The position numbers and the translations under genes were made by a program. This document shows, piece after piece, positions 52,441-61,650 of a stretch of DNA of 64,000 nt (within the stretch, counting starts at the first letter, position 1; the number at the start of each line of letters is the position of its first letter). The notes beneath the pieces were generated by a model. It ran no database searches. It saw nothing but the letters and a program-made list of their open reading frames with translations, and was not told the origin of the DNA. The stretch comes from Candidatus Methylophosphatis haderslevensis (GTDB taxonomy: Bacteria > Pseudomonadota > Gammaproteobacteria > Burkholderiales > Rhodocyclaceae): contig JADJSA010000006.1 in assembly GCA_016711925.1 (NCBI GenBank), positions 189,909-253,908 on the forward strand, read 5' to 3'.

Positions 52441-53946
52441 TCAAGCCCAGGCGCCCTGCAGCGGCTGCAGCGGGTCGGCGATCGATTGCCAGCGCAGCAG
52501 GCGCGCGGCGTTGCGGTTGCGGTAGCTGAGCAGCGCCATCGGGCCATTGAGCAACACGGCCTCGCCGGCGGATTCGCTCATCGGCACTTCGGCGCACGGC
52601 TGCTGGCGCGCTTCGCCATCTTCGCGAAAAACGTGGCTGGGCAGGTCGCCGATGTCCAGGCCGCCGCCCAGTTCCATGGCCCAGCCGGCCTCCATGAAAG
52701 CCTGGCCGGCCAGCAGCGCGAGCGCGAACGCCGGGCTGCCCCACAGGTAGGCCTCGTGCTCGCGCGGCGCCAGTTCCTCGAAAGCGAAGGCGCCGATCGG
52801 GTCGCTTTCGCTGCCGTAAGGCTGGCGGGCGAGGATGCGCGGCAGCGCCAGGCCGATCCACGGCGCCACCGGGCTCTGGCGGATCGCCGACCACATGGCA
52901 GCGGCATCGGCATCGGGCGGCTGCCAGGATTTCGGATCGACCAGTTGGTCGACGCCGGCGCAGCCAAGCAGCGAGGGCCGCGCGGCGGCAAGCAGCGGCG
53001 CGCCGGCGCGCCCCGCCACGGCGCCGAGCGCGGCGACCAGTTGCAGTTCGCCGAGATCGGCGCCGACCGCCAGATCGCTCACCAGCAGCGACCAGCGCTT
53101 GCCGTCGGGCGGTTCGGTCTGCGGGCCGCACAAGTGACGGTGCAGCGCCGAGCGCGACAGGTCGCTGCCATGGGCGCGGATGTCCTGCGCCAGTTCGTCG
53201 GCCGTTGCATCGAGCAGCAGCAGTTGCAGCGTCTCGCCCAGTTCGAGTTCGCGCACCAGGCGTTCGACGCCGCGCCAGTTGGCTTCCAGCGCCTGAAACG
53301 CCGGGTGGTGCAACAGGCGGCGCATTTCGGCGGCGATCGCCGCATCGACCGCGCCGATCAGTTGCGCCTGCTCGTTGGCGATATCGGGCACCACATGCGG
53401 CGCGACGATGCCGCGCAGCCAGCCCGCGATGTCGAGTCCCGGCGCAACGGCGCCGGCGGCGGGCGCCGCGGCGGCCGGCTTGCGCCCGAGCAGGCGTTCG
53501 ATGTCGCCCGCGTTCGCCGCATCGGCGGGCGCAGCCGGCGCTGCGGCGGCGGGCGCGGCGCCGAGCGCCGCGGCGGCGCGGCGAAACTGTGCCGGGTCGG
53601 CCAGTTCGGCGCGCAGACGACGCAGCGCGACGAAGGGCGCCAGGCGCGCGAACAGCCGGTCGGGATGGAAGTCATCGATCGACTGAAAATCGATCGCCAG
53701 CGCGGCGCCGTCCAGGTCGATTTCCAGCCGCGGCGCGAGGCGCGCGAACACGCGGTCGAAGTTGTCGATGTCGACCGCCAGCGGCTTGCGCCCGGCCAGC
53801 GGCTGCGCCGCCCGCGCCGCACTGCCGGCGCCCAGGTCGGCCAGCACCAGAATGCGAAACGGCTCGTCCTCATCGACCCGGCGCGCGCCTTGCGGCTTGC
53901 CGAAACTCAAATCGAACTGCATCGGGCATGCCGGCGCATTTGCCAT
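52441..53946 (-). CDS. Type VI secretion-like contractile sheath protein, TssB-TssC fusion
   Basis: The 501-residue protein joins a TssB-like part with a TssC-like part. In the first about 150 residues FRILVLADLGAGS, RKPLAVDIDNFDRVFARL and IDDFHPDRLFARLAPF are typical sheath-small-subunit sequences. The TssC part includes LLHHPAFQALEANWRGVERLV, LLVSDLAVGADLGELQL, WIGLALPRILARQPYG and the end LSYRNRNAARLLRWQSIADPL. GGAGAT lies 5 bases before the ATG. No other T6SS gene (tssM, tssK, hcp, vgrG, clpV) is in the window. It lies 65 bases after the P-type ATPase gene on the same strand. Confidence 0.8.
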   Translation of the reverse strand: MANAPACPMQFDLSFGKPQGARRVDEDEPFRILVLADLGAGSAARAAQPLAGRKPLAVDIDNFDRVFARLAPRLEIDLDGAALAIDFQSIDDFHPDRLFARLAPFVALRRLRAELADPAQFRRAAAALGAAPAAAAPAAPADAANAGDIERLLGRKPAAAAPAAGAVAPGLDIAGWLRGIVAPHVVPDIANEQAQLIGAVDAAIAAEMRRLLHHPAFQALEANWRGVERLVRELELGETLQLLLLDATADELAQDIRAHGSDLSRSALHRHLCGPQTEPPDGKRWSLLVSDLAVGADLGELQLVAALGAVAGRAGAPLLAAARPSLLGCAGVDQLVDPKSWQPPDADAAAMWSAIRQSPVAPWIGLALPRILARQPYGSESDPIGAFAFEELAPREHEAYLWGSPAFALALLAGQAFMEAGWAMELGGGLDIGDLPSHVFREDGEARQQPCAEVPMSESAGEAVLLNGPMALLSYRNRNAARLLRWQSIADPLQPLQGAWA

Positions 53947-54011
53947 CGCGATCTCCTGCCTGAATCGGTTTTGTTCCGGCAGCCATGGTGCCACGTCGCC
54001 GTGGCGCCGGG

Positions 54012-56690
54012 TCAACCGGGCGAAGTCGCCGCGCTCGCGCGGCCGCATGGCGCCGGCGAAGCCACTCTGCGCGCTTCCTGCGCAAGCAGCAGCAGCAGCG
54101 AAGGGCGCCGCATAGAGCCACACATCGAGGGGCAGCGGCGCGGTGCCGAACAGCCGGTTGCCGAGCGACGTATAGGTGATCGCCAGCAGCAAGCCGACCT
54201 CCGCCGCCAGCCTGCCAGCAACAGCGGATTGTCGCGGATCGGCAAGCGCCAGGGCGGCAGCAGCGGATGGCGGCAGACGAACAGGTTCGCCACCTGTGCC
54301 AGCACGATGCCGGCCAGGCAGGCGGTCGTCGCCTGCCGGTAGAGCGGATCGTCGCGCGCCAGCTGGTCTCCATATTCCCAGCCGCCGCCGGACAGCACGA
54401 AGAAAAAGCCCGCCATCGCCGCCAGCGCCTCCAGCGGGCCGAGGAACAGGTAGGCGCGCGCCAGCACATGCCAGGACAACAGCCGCTCGCGGCGCCGGCG
54501 CGGCGGGCGGCGCATGGTGTCGGCATGGGGCCGCTCGGCGCCGAGCGCGAGCGCGGGCAGCAGATCGGTGCCGAGATCGACCGCCAGAACCTGGATCACG
54601 GTCAGCGGCAGCGGAATGCGCAGAAGCACGAAAGCCAGGTAGGGCACGATCTCGGGGATATTCGAGGTCAGGATGTAGGTGAGGAACTTGCGGATATTCT
54701 CGTAGACTGCGCGGCCTTCCTCGATCGCATTGACGATCGTGGCGAAATGGTCGTCGAGCAGCACGATGTCGGCCGCCTCGCGCGCGACATCGGTGCCGGA
54801 AAGCCCCATCGCGATGCCGACGTCGGCGGTGCGCAGCGCCGGCGCGTCATTGACGCCGTCGCCGGTAACGGCGACGATTTCGCCCTTGTGCTGCATCGCC
54901 TGCACGATGGTCATTTTCTGTTCGGCGGTGACGCGGGCGAACAGGATCTCGGGCGCATCGAGCGCGAGCTGCAACTGCGCCGCGCTCAGGTGGCGCACCT
55001 GCTCGCCGGTCAGCACTTGCGGCGCCGGGCCGCGCACCATGCCGATCTCGCGCGCCAGCGCCAGCGCGGTGTGCGGGTGGTCGCCGGTGACCATGACGAC
55101 GCGCACGCCGGCCGCAAGACAGCGCGTCACCGCATCATGCACATCGGGTCGCAGCGGATCTTCCAACGCGACCAGGCCGCACAGTTCGAGGCCGCGCTCG
55201 TCCGCCGGCGCACCCTCCGCAACCGGTTTCCAGGCGAGGGCCAGCACGCGCAGGCCGCGGTCGGCCATGTCGTTCTGGGCCAGGCGAAAGCGGGCACGCG
55301 CTTCGTCGTCGAGCGGCCGCGAGGTCGATCCGTCGAACCATCCGCTGCATAAGGGCAGCACGGTTTCCGGCGCGCCCTTGCACCACAGCGCAGTGGCGCC
55401 CGACGCATCGCGCGTGATAATAGACATGCGCTTGCGCTCGGCCTCGAACGCGATCTGGCCGACCGGCTGCGGCGCTGCCCGAGCCGGGCCGGCGAACTGC
55501 CACAGCGCGATCTCCATCGGATCGCCGCTCGGCTTGCCGCCGGGGAAATTCAGGCTGTGGCAGCAGCGCGCAACTTCGCGCAGCCGCGCATCTTCGGCGC
55601 GCGGCCAGCGCTCGGCAGCCAGGTGATGGCGCCCGGCGAGGTATAGCTCGCGCACGCTCATGCGGTTCTGCGTCAGCGTGCCGGTCTTGTCGGTCAGAAT
55701 CACCGTTGCGCTGCCCAGCGTTTCGACAGCGGGCAAATGGCGCACCAGTGCATTTCGTTTGGCCATGCGCTGGGTCGCCAGGGCCAGCGACAGCGTTACC
55801 GTCGGCAGCAAGCCTTCCGGCACGTTGGCAACGATGATGCCGATGGCGAACATGAAGTTCGCCCAGAACGGAAGGCCTATCGCGTAACCGATGGCGAAGA
55901 ACACCACGCCGAGCCCGGCGGCGATCGCGGCGACGACGCGCGAGACGCGGCGGATTTCGCGCTGCAGCGGCGATTCGGTTTCGCCCGCCGTTTGCGTCAG
56001 GTGGGCGATGCGGCCGAACTCGGTGCGCATGCCCGTGGCGTAGGCGAGGGCGCGGCATTCGCCGGAAACGATCGCGGTGCCAGCCAGCAAAATGTTGTGC
56101 GCGGCGAGCGCATCGGCGCTGTCGTCGGGCTCGGCGCTGCGCGCCTTGGGCAGGGATTCGCCGGTCAGCGTGGCGAGGTTGGCGCGGATGCCCCAGGCTT
56201 CGATCAGCCGGCAGTCTGCCGGCACCAGGTCGCCCTCGCCCAGCAGCAGAACGTCGCCCGGCACGATGTCGGCGGCCGGCAGGGTAAGCGTTTGCCCGTC
56301 GCGCAGCATTTCGACTTGCTGCGGCAGCAGGCCGCGCAGCGCCGCCAAAGCGCGCTCGGCGCGGTAGGCCTGGAAAAAGGAAAACAGGCCGTTGACGATG
56401 ATGACGCCGACGATCGCCAGTCCGAGTTCGAGCATGCCCTGGCCCGGCTCGGAATACTCGGCGAACAGCGCGAGGATCGCGGCAAGCCACAGGATCAGCG
56501 CGAAGAAGTGCGAGAACTCGCGCGCCAGGGCGATCCACACCGGCTCCCGCCGTGCTTCTTCGACGCGATTGGGGCCGAACTCGCCCTGCCGCCGCGCTGC
56601 TTCGGCAGCGCTCAGTCCTTCGGCGCGCGAATTGAGGCTGGCGAGGGCGGCGGCAACCGGCAGGCGGGCGATGTCCGATGCCCTGGCCAT
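54012..56690 (-). CDS. P2C-type cation ATPase (Na+/K+-ATPase alpha-like); two compensating frameshifts near the C-terminus
   Basis: The protein has the P-type catalytic set: TLTGESLP, the phosphorylated Asp in LTDKTGTLTQN, KGAPETV, MVTGDHPHTALALA and TGDGVNDAPALRTADVGIAM. The membrane motif NVPEGLLPTVTLSLALATQ is the form seen in Na+/K+- and H+/K+-ATPase alpha subunits, unlike the P2A pump at 30814. Near 54211 one base seems missing and near 54100 the frame returns. With both repaired the C-terminal helices read LLLAITYTSLGNRLFG and LPLDVWLYAAPFA, as expected for the family. About 892 residues. The ion is not certain. It lies directly upstream of the sheath fusion gene. Confidence 0.85.
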   Translation of the reverse strand: MARASDIARLPVAAALASLNSRAEGLSAAEAARRQGEFGPNRVEEARREPVWIALAREFSHFFALILWLAAILALFAEYSEPGQGMLELGLAIVGVIIVNGLFSFFQAYRAERALAALRGLLPQQVEMLRDGQTLTLPAADIVPGDVLLLGEGDLVPADCRLIEAWGIRANLATLTGESLPKARSAEPDDSADALAAHNILLAGTAIVSGECRALAYATGMRTEFGRIAHLTQTAGETESPLQREIRRVSRVVAAIAAGLGVVFFAIGYAIGLPFWANFMFAIGIIVANVPEGLLPTVTLSLALATQRMAKRNALVRHLPAVETLGSATVILTDKTGTLTQNRMSVRELYLAGRHHLAAERWPRAEDARLREVARCCHSLNFPGGKPSGDPMEIALWQFAGPARAAPQPVGQIAFEAERKRMSIITRDASGATALWCKGAPETVLPLCSGWFDGSTSRPLDDEARARFRLAQNDMADRGLRVLALAWKPVAEGAPADERGLELCGLVALEDPLRPDVHDAVTRCLAAGVRVVMVTGDHPHTALALAREIGMVRGPAPQVLTGEQVRHLSAAQLQLALDAPEILFARVTAEQKMTIVQAMQHKGEIVAVTGDGVNDAPALRTADVGIAMGLSGTDVAREAADIVLLDDHFATIVNAIEEGRAVYENIRKFLTYILTSNIPEIVPYLAFVLLRIPLPLTVIQVLAVDLGTDLLPALALGAERPHADTMRRPPRRRRERLLSWHVLARAYLFLGPLEALAAMAGFFFVLSGGGWEYGDQLARDDPLYRQATTACLAGIVLAQVANLFVCRHPLLPPWRLPIRDNPLLLAGWRRRSACCWRSPIRRSATGCSAPRRCPSMCGSMRRPSLLLLLAQEARRVASPAPCGRASAATSPG

Positions 56691-56822
56691 TCGTCGTGGA
56701 CGCGCTTCGCCATGCGCCGCCGGGTCCGCATCGCCCCTCGCCGCGCGGGCCGATCGACCTCCTGCCGGCATAGAATGCAGGCTCGACGCATTGACTCGTT
56801 CGACCTGGGGTGGGGATTGCCG

Positions 56823-57461
56823 ATGTCGCGTAGCACTTATGCCGCCCGCCTCGCGCTGGCGGAAAAACACTTGAGCAAGGCCGATCCGCTGATGCGCCGG
56901 CTGATCCGCGCCCACGGACCCTGTGCGCTGCAACCGCACTGGCGGCGCTCGCCCTACGCGGCGCTGGTGCAGGCGGTGGTGTATCAGCAACTGAACGGTA
57001 AAGCCGCCGCGACGATTTTTCAGCGCTTTCTCGACCTGTTTCCCGGCGCGCCGTTTCCGACACCGGCACAGGTGCTGGCGGCAGCGGACGAGGCGCTGCG
57101 CTCGGCCGGGCTGTCGCGGCAGGAGGTGGCCTACAACCGCGACATCGAGCTGCAGGCGCACGCTGGCGTGGTTCCGCTCAAGCGCGCGGCGATCGCGCGC
57201 AGCAGCGACGAAGCGATCATCGCGCGCATCACGCAGGTGAAGGGGGTCGGCCGCTGGACGGTCGAAATGCTGCTGATCTTCACCCTCGGCCGGATCGACG
57301 TGCTGCCGATCGACGATTACGGCGTGCGCAAAGGCTACTGCCATGCGAGCGACCGCGACACGCCGGTCAGCCCGCCGGAATTGCGCGCCATCGGCGAACG
57401 CTGGGCACCCTACCGCAGCGTTGCCGCCTGGTATCTGTGGCGTGCGGCAGACGCAGCCTGA
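56823..57461 (+). CDS. alkA: DNA-3-methyladenine glycosylase, HhH-GPD family (AlkA-like)
   Basis: Base-excision repair enzyme that removes alkylated bases. The 212-residue protein has VVYQQLNGKAAATIFQRF in the first half and the helix-hairpin-helix ITQVKGVGRWTVEMLLIF near residue 138. The catalytic Asp follows in RIDVLPIDDYGVRKGY. It lacks the N-terminal domain of E. coli AlkA, as do many bacterial homologues. It starts 132 bases from the divergent P-type ATPase gene. The exact substrate range (AlkA against Mpg-like) is not fixed by sequence. Confidence 0.9.
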   Translation: MSRSTYAARLALAEKHLSKADPLMRRLIRAHGPCALQPHWRRSPYAALVQAVVYQQLNGKAAATIFQRFLDLFPGAPFPTPAQVLAAADEALRSAGLSRQEVAYNRDIELQAHAGVVPLKRAAIARSSDEAIIARITQVKGVGRWTVEMLLIFTLGRIDVLPIDDYGVRKGYCHASDRDTPVSPPELRAIGERWAPYRSVAAWYLWRAADAA

Positions 57462-57500
57462 CCGCCGCGCGCCGACGGTTTGCGGCGATCGCGGTTGGCC

Positions 57501-57764
57501 TCAGGTGGCCTCGCCGTGCGTATCGACGAAGTGTTTGAGCGCGAGGCGCAGTGTGGCAGCGTGCTTCAAGTCGCCGCGGCCGCGTGCTGCGTCGATGTCA
57601 TCGACGATCATTCTCTTGATGCGCTTTTCCCCTTCGGGCGTGTGCACCAGGTAATTGCCCATTTCGACCGCGACCATTTCGGGTACATGCTCGTGCTCGG
57701 CAATGGCCAAGATTTCGTGCTCGGTGAGTTCGGACAGTTCGATGCAATCCTGAATCGTCAGCAT
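57501..57764 (-). CDS. Conserved small protein, 87 residues
   Basis: An acidic helical protein without signal peptide: MLTIQDCIELSELTEHEILA, IAEHEHVPEMVAVEMGNYLV and HTPEGEKRIKRMIVDDID, then KHAATLRLALKHFVDTHG. GGAGA lies 9 bases before the ATG. Similar proteins seem common in betaproteobacteria, but I know no function. It could be a metal- or redox-linked regulator given the many His and Glu residues, which is only a guess. Confidence 0.65.
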   Translation of the reverse strand: MLTIQDCIELSELTEHEILAIAEHEHVPEMVAVEMGNYLVHTPEGEKRIKRMIVDDIDAARGRGDLKHAATLRLALKHFVDTHGEAT

Positions 57765-58067
57765 GGTCTTTTTTCTCCATCGCGATGAGTGACAGCTTCC
57801 AGTAGAGCATGGCTTCGCGACAGCAATCTTGATCCAGGCCAAATATGCGGGCTTTCGCGCTGCGGGCAGCGGCTGCGATGGGTTGCCCGATGGTTTTCCT
57901 GCGCGAAACGGCCGAGCCGCCCGAGGCGAATCGATACCCTTCATGGCAGGGACGACGCTCCGGTATTGATCGCCCTGCAAGCCGCACCGGCTGGGCATCT
58001 TGGGGCATGCCACGCCACGAGCCAGCAAGCATGCGGCTCTCCGGCATGGCATGCGCGAGATCGAGCA

Positions 58068-58092
58068 TCCATGCGGTCTGCAGGCCGCATGG
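58068..58092. repeat. REP-like palindrome, copies E1-E2
   Basis: CCATGCGG at 58069-58076 and CCGCATGG at 58085-58092 flank TCTGCAGG, giving a 24-base palindrome with one mismatch per arm. It lies in the 335-base gap between the 87-residue gene and speD, which holds no supported gene. A further ATGCGG and CCGGCATGGCATGCG occur at 58031-58056. Confidence 0.55.
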
Positions 58093-58099
58093 TCGGGGC

Positions 58100-58471
58100 C
58101 TATGCGGGGATCTCGTGAAGGCCGCGCGGCACGTCGCGGCGCACGCAACGGGCCGCGCCTAGGCCGCTCTCGATCAGTTGCAGCGCCCGCGCCGGATGGG
58201 CAGCGCCGCACATGAAAATATCGACGGCGGCAAAGCCGTGCTCCGGCCAGGTGTGGATAGAAATATGCGATTCGGCGAGCAGCACCACGCCGGTGACGCC
58301 GCCGCCGTCGCCGAAGGCATGAAAGTGCGAGAACAGCACCCGTGCATCGGCCGCCGCCGCGGCGCGGGTGAGCAGCGCTTCTAGCGCGGCGCGGTCGCGC
58401 AGCAGCGCATCGGCGACGCCATGCAAATCGGCCAGCAGATGGGCGCCGCTGGCCACATGCTGCCAGCTCAC
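58100..58471 (-). CDS. speD: S-adenosylmethionine decarboxylase proenzyme (SpeD-like)
   Basis: Makes decarboxylated SAM, the aminopropyl donor for spermidine. The 123-residue protein is the short bacterial class. LLAESHISIHTWPEHGFAAV contains the Glu-Ser at which the chain self-cleaves to form the pyruvoyl group. DIFMCGAAHPARALQLI follows and an early GAHLLADLHG is conserved. The GTG start overlaps the stop of the upstream small gene (GTGA), so it is the last gene of the minus-strand cluster. Together with the spermidine synthase-like gene at 61651 it would form a polyamine route. Confidence 0.9.
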   Translation of the reverse strand: MSWQHVASGAHLLADLHGVADALLRDRAALEALLTRAAAAADARVLFSHFHAFGDGGGVTGVVLLAESHISIHTWPEHGFAAVDIFMCGAAHPARALQLIESGLGAARCVRRDVPRGLHEIPA

Positions 58472-58622
58472 TTGTGCCCGCCCCGGAACTGTAGCCGCCC
58501 GAACCGGACGACGAATGCCAGGAGCCGCCGCTGCCCGGCCCGCCGATGCTGCCGAGCATCGTGCCCCACGACATGATCGAAGACAGCAGCAGCACCGCGA
58601 TGCCGTAGAGCAGAAACTTCAT
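58468..58622 (-). CDS. Small Gly/Ser-rich membrane-anchored protein; one-base deletion
   Basis: The product starts MKFLLYGIAVLLLSSIMSWG, a single membrane segment, and continues with a Gly/Ser-rich tail (SGGSWHSSSGSGGYSSG). As printed the frame runs past speD. Adding one base near 58481 gives the ending HK and a stop that overlaps the speD GTG (GTGA), the same overlap style as the neighbours, about 51 residues. Its own ATG overlaps the end of the DUF4178 gene. A small tail-like partner in this cluster. Function unknown. Confidence 0.55.
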
Positions 58623-60112
58623 GTCTTGCCGCCCGTGCCCGGCGTATTGGCGATCAGGTCCATCAGCCAGGCCGGCACCAGGAGCGCCCCGACGCCGAAC
58701 AGCAGAATCGTGAAGGTGTCGTCGGCATTGACGAAAAACGGGATGGCGTTGATGGCGAGCAGGAAATAGACGAGCCGTTTGGCGGTCGTCATGTAGCTCG
58801 ATGCGGCGACGCTTTGCGCCACCTTGGACTTCACCGCGGCGCCGATCGGCGGGCTTGCCGAACCATTCCATCACCTGCTCGGCGGTCAGGCTGGCGCCGC
58901 GCGACCAGGTGATTTCCTCGGTCGTTGGCCTCCATCGACAGCTTGCGATTGCCGGCGCGGAATTCGCTGACCCGCACCGTGTCGCCGACCGTCACGCGCC
59001 AGTTGAAGGCGCCGGCGGCGTAGATCACCCGCGCGCTGTAGTCCCAGACCTTGCTGCAGCTGCCGTCGGGCAGCGTGGCCTCGGCCTCACCGGCCCATTG
59101 TGGCCATTCGTCGAGCACGTCCGCGCTTCCCAGCCTTCGCTGGTTTCGACCAGCCAGCGAAAGCCGCGCTTTCCGAGTACAGCAGGTATTCGGTCCAGCG
59201 CGAATCCTCGCCCTCGCCGACTTCCTCGCGCCGCATCAGCCCGATCAACGTCCACGGCTCGCGCTCGATGGTGGCCTTGGCGGCCAGTTCCAGCGTGGTC
59301 TTCACCGCCGCGACCCGCGCGCCGGCGGCGATCACTTCGGCGACAGCGCCGCTGGTGTCGATCTGCGCGGCGCAGGCCGGGCAGACAAGGTGAGTGCTTG
59401 CACCCGGTGTGTAGTTCGCGGCGGCGCCGCAGGCCGGGCAGGCCAGGCTGCCGACCTTGCCCTTGTAGCGCCCGGCGGTATCGCGGATTTCGTCGGCCGC
59501 GCGCAACAACTGGCACTTCATCTCGTCGAGCTTGACCGCCTTGCCGCGATAGATCTTCGGCACCTCGCCGTCCGAGTAATCGAGGGTGAGGAACTGCGGG
59601 CCGCGGCGGAAGTCGGCAACCCGCGCTTGCCAGCCCGGCCCGACCTGGAACGGCAGTTCGCCCTGCCCGGCGACGCATTTGGCCGTCCGGACATCGGCGG
59701 CGACATAGACGGCATCGCCGAGCTTGACGCGGTTGCCGGCGCGCAGGCCGGCGAACTTCGGCGGGCTGGCGATGGCCGGCGCTTCGGCGGTCACCGCATA
59801 CTGGCCGGAGGCGTCCGACAGCCAGGCCGGCCGGCCTTCGTCGGACATCACGTACCACTCGTTCCAGAAGCCGGCCGCATAGCGCAACTGGATGCGCCCG
59901 ATCACCGTGAACGCGTGCTGGTTGAAGATGCCGGAGACACCGATGCGGATCGGCGAGTAGTCTTCTAGCACCTCGGCCATCTTGCCCAGGTCGCGCACCG
60001 AATCGGCATCCTTGAGCACGGTGGTGCGGCAGAACTCGCACACCGCCATCACCGATGCGGCCGAGCGGAACGACACCGGCGCGCCGCAACCGGGGCAGGC
60101 GACCTGGTACAT
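58619..60112 (-). CDS. DUF4178 domain protein with zinc ribbons and C-terminal membrane segment; four frameshifts
   Basis: An N-terminal zinc ribbon (CPGCGAPVSF, VCEFC), a first DUF4178 domain, a second ribbon (LACPACGAAANYTPG, LVCPAC) and a second DUF4178-like part (WTLIGLMRREEVGEGED, VWDYSARVIYAAGAFNWRVT) follow each other. The C-terminus is a membrane hairpin (LVYFLLAINAIPFFVNADDT, ILLFGVGALLVPAWLMDLI). Single-base indels near 59162, 59126, 58920 and 58851 break the frame, but they cancel out and every piece fits. The repaired length is about 497 residues. DUF4178 proteins often accompany SPFH, DUF350 and spermidine synthase-like genes, as here. Function unknown. Confidence 0.75.
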
Positions 60113-60183
60113 CGGCGCGCTAGTCCGCGTGGCGCGGACGCGCCGCGCCGGAGTTGACGATCATTGCGATGCTGCCTAGCCGA

Positions 60184-61212
60184 TCAGTTTTTCAGCACCT
60201 CGGCCTTGGCCGTGTCGTAGTCGGCCTGCGAGATCAGGCCCTTGTCGAACAGGCCCTTGAGCTTTTCCAGCCGGGCTTCGGGCGCTTCGACGGCAACAGC
60301 GGCCGCTGGTGGCGCCGCCGCAGCGGGCGGTGCGGCCTGCTGCGTGGCCTGCTGTGCCGCCTGCATCCCCTGCGCCATGGTCTGGCCGAACACCATGCCC
60401 GCCGACAGTCCGGCGCCGACGCCCGCCAGCCCGCCCTCGTTCTGCGCGGCAAGCGGAATCGAATTGGCGACCTGGAACTGCGTGTATTTGCCGAGGTCGC
60501 CGGCCATGCCCATGGCGATCCGCTTGTCGAGCGCCGCCTGCAGCTCCTCCGGCAGCGAGATGCTGGAGACGTTGAACTCGTCCAGACCGAGGCCGTAGCG
60601 TTCCAGCGCAACCGCGAAGTCGGCCTTGATCTTCGAGGCCATCAGCGCCTGGTTCGCCGCCATGTCGAGGAACGGAACGCCCGAGGTGCCGAGCGAACTG
60701 GCCATGGTGGCCATGATGATGCCGCGCAACTGATCTTCGACATCGTCGCGGGTGTAGATTTCGCGCGTGCCGGACAGTTCGGTGTAGAACTTCCTGGCGT
60801 CCGTCACGCGATAGGAATACATGCCGAAGGCGCGCAGGCGCACCATGCCGAAATCGGTGTCGCGGACGGTGATGGGCTGCGGCGTACCCCACTTGCGCCC
60901 GGTCTGGATGCGGGTGCTGAAGAAATAGACATCCGACTTGAAGGGCGACTCGAACAGCTTGTCCCAGTTCTTCAGATAGGTGAGTACCGGCAGGGTCTGG
61001 GTGGTGAGCTTGTACATGCCGGGTGCGAACACGTCGGCCACCTTGCCCTCATTGACGAACACCGCCACCTGCGACTCGCGCACCGTCAGGCTGCCACCGT
61101 ACTGGATCTCGTTGTCGGCCATCGGGTAGCGCCAGGCGAGCACGCCTTCGGTATCTTCGGTCCATTGAAGGATGTCGATGAACTGCTTCTTGATGAACGA
61201 ACCGAGACTCAT
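60184..61212 (-). CDS. SPFH domain protein with C-terminal SHOCT domain
   Basis: The 342-residue protein starts MSLGSFIKKQFIDILQW and has an SPFH/Band-7 type domain up to about residue 210 (ESQVAVFVNEGKVADVFAPG, YFFSTRIQTGRKWGTPQPI, LPEELQAALDKR). An Ala/Gln-rich linker and a C-terminal SHOCT helix pair (RLEKLKGLFDKGLISQADYD) follow. It has no membrane segment and probably binds the membrane or partners through the SPFH part. GGAGG lies 5 bases before the ATG. It is between the DUF350 gene and the DUF4178 gene on the same strand. Confidence 0.85.
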   Translation of the reverse strand: MSLGSFIKKQFIDILQWTEDTEGVLAWRYPMADNEIQYGGSLTVRESQVAVFVNEGKVADVFAPGMYKLTTQTLPVLTYLKNWDKLFESPFKSDVYFFSTRIQTGRKWGTPQPITVRDTDFGMVRLRAFGMYSYRVTDARKFYTELSGTREIYTRDDVEDQLRGIIMATMASSLGTSGVPFLDMAANQALMASKIKADFAVALERYGLGLDEFNVSSISLPEELQAALDKRIAMGMAGDLGKYTQFQVANSIPLAAQNEGGLAGVGAGLSAGMVFGQTMAQGMQAAQQATQQAAPPAAAAPPAAAVAVEAPEARLEKLKGLFDKGLISQADYDTAKAEVLKN

Positions 61213-61236
61213 GGATGCCTCCGATTGGCAGGACGG

Positions 61237-61626
61237 TCAGGAAAGACAGGCGGCGTTGATCGCACCGACCGCAAGGGAAATCGCACCGAGCAGGCCGCCC
61301 ATGGCAACATTGCCGGCTTCGATCTGTTCCTTGGCACCGGGCAGCAGGCGCGAACACACGGCGTAGGCGGCAAGCTGCACCAGCATCGCCCCCGCCGACC
61401 AGGCGACGAAGCCGATCAGCGCACTGTTGTGCAGGATGCCCGAGGCAACGGTGAGCGAGAAGCCGATCAGCGCGCCCGACAGCGTGAGTGCCGCCGCCGT
61501 GTTGCCGGCGCGAACCTGGGCGATCTCGTCGAACGGCGTGGTGCGCGTATAAATGACGAAGAACACCCCGAGCAACAGCACGCCCGACAGCAGGTAGATA
61601 ACATAATTAGCCACGTACATCAGCAT
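61237..61626 (-). CDS. DUF350 family membrane protein
   Basis: A 129-residue inner-membrane protein with four helices (NYVIYLLSGVLLLGVFFVIY, AALTLSGALIGFSLTVAS, IGFVAWSAGAMLVQLAAYAV, AMGGLLGAISLAVGAINAA) and the conserved TRTTPFDEIAQVRAGNTAAA loop. DUF350 is the YjfL family, found with envelope-stress and polyamine genes. GTGGAG precedes the ATG. A second ATG two codons later is possible. First gene of the minus-strand cluster, divergent from the spermidine synthase-like gene. Confidence 0.85.
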   Translation of the reverse strand: MLMYVANYVIYLLSGVLLLGVFFVIYTRTTPFDEIAQVRAGNTAAALTLSGALIGFSLTVASGILHNSALIGFVAWSAGAMLVQLAAYAVCSRLLPGAKEQIEAGNVAMGGLLGAISLAVGAINAACLS

Positions 61627-61650
61627 GGAACGCTCCACGGGTGGGAAACT

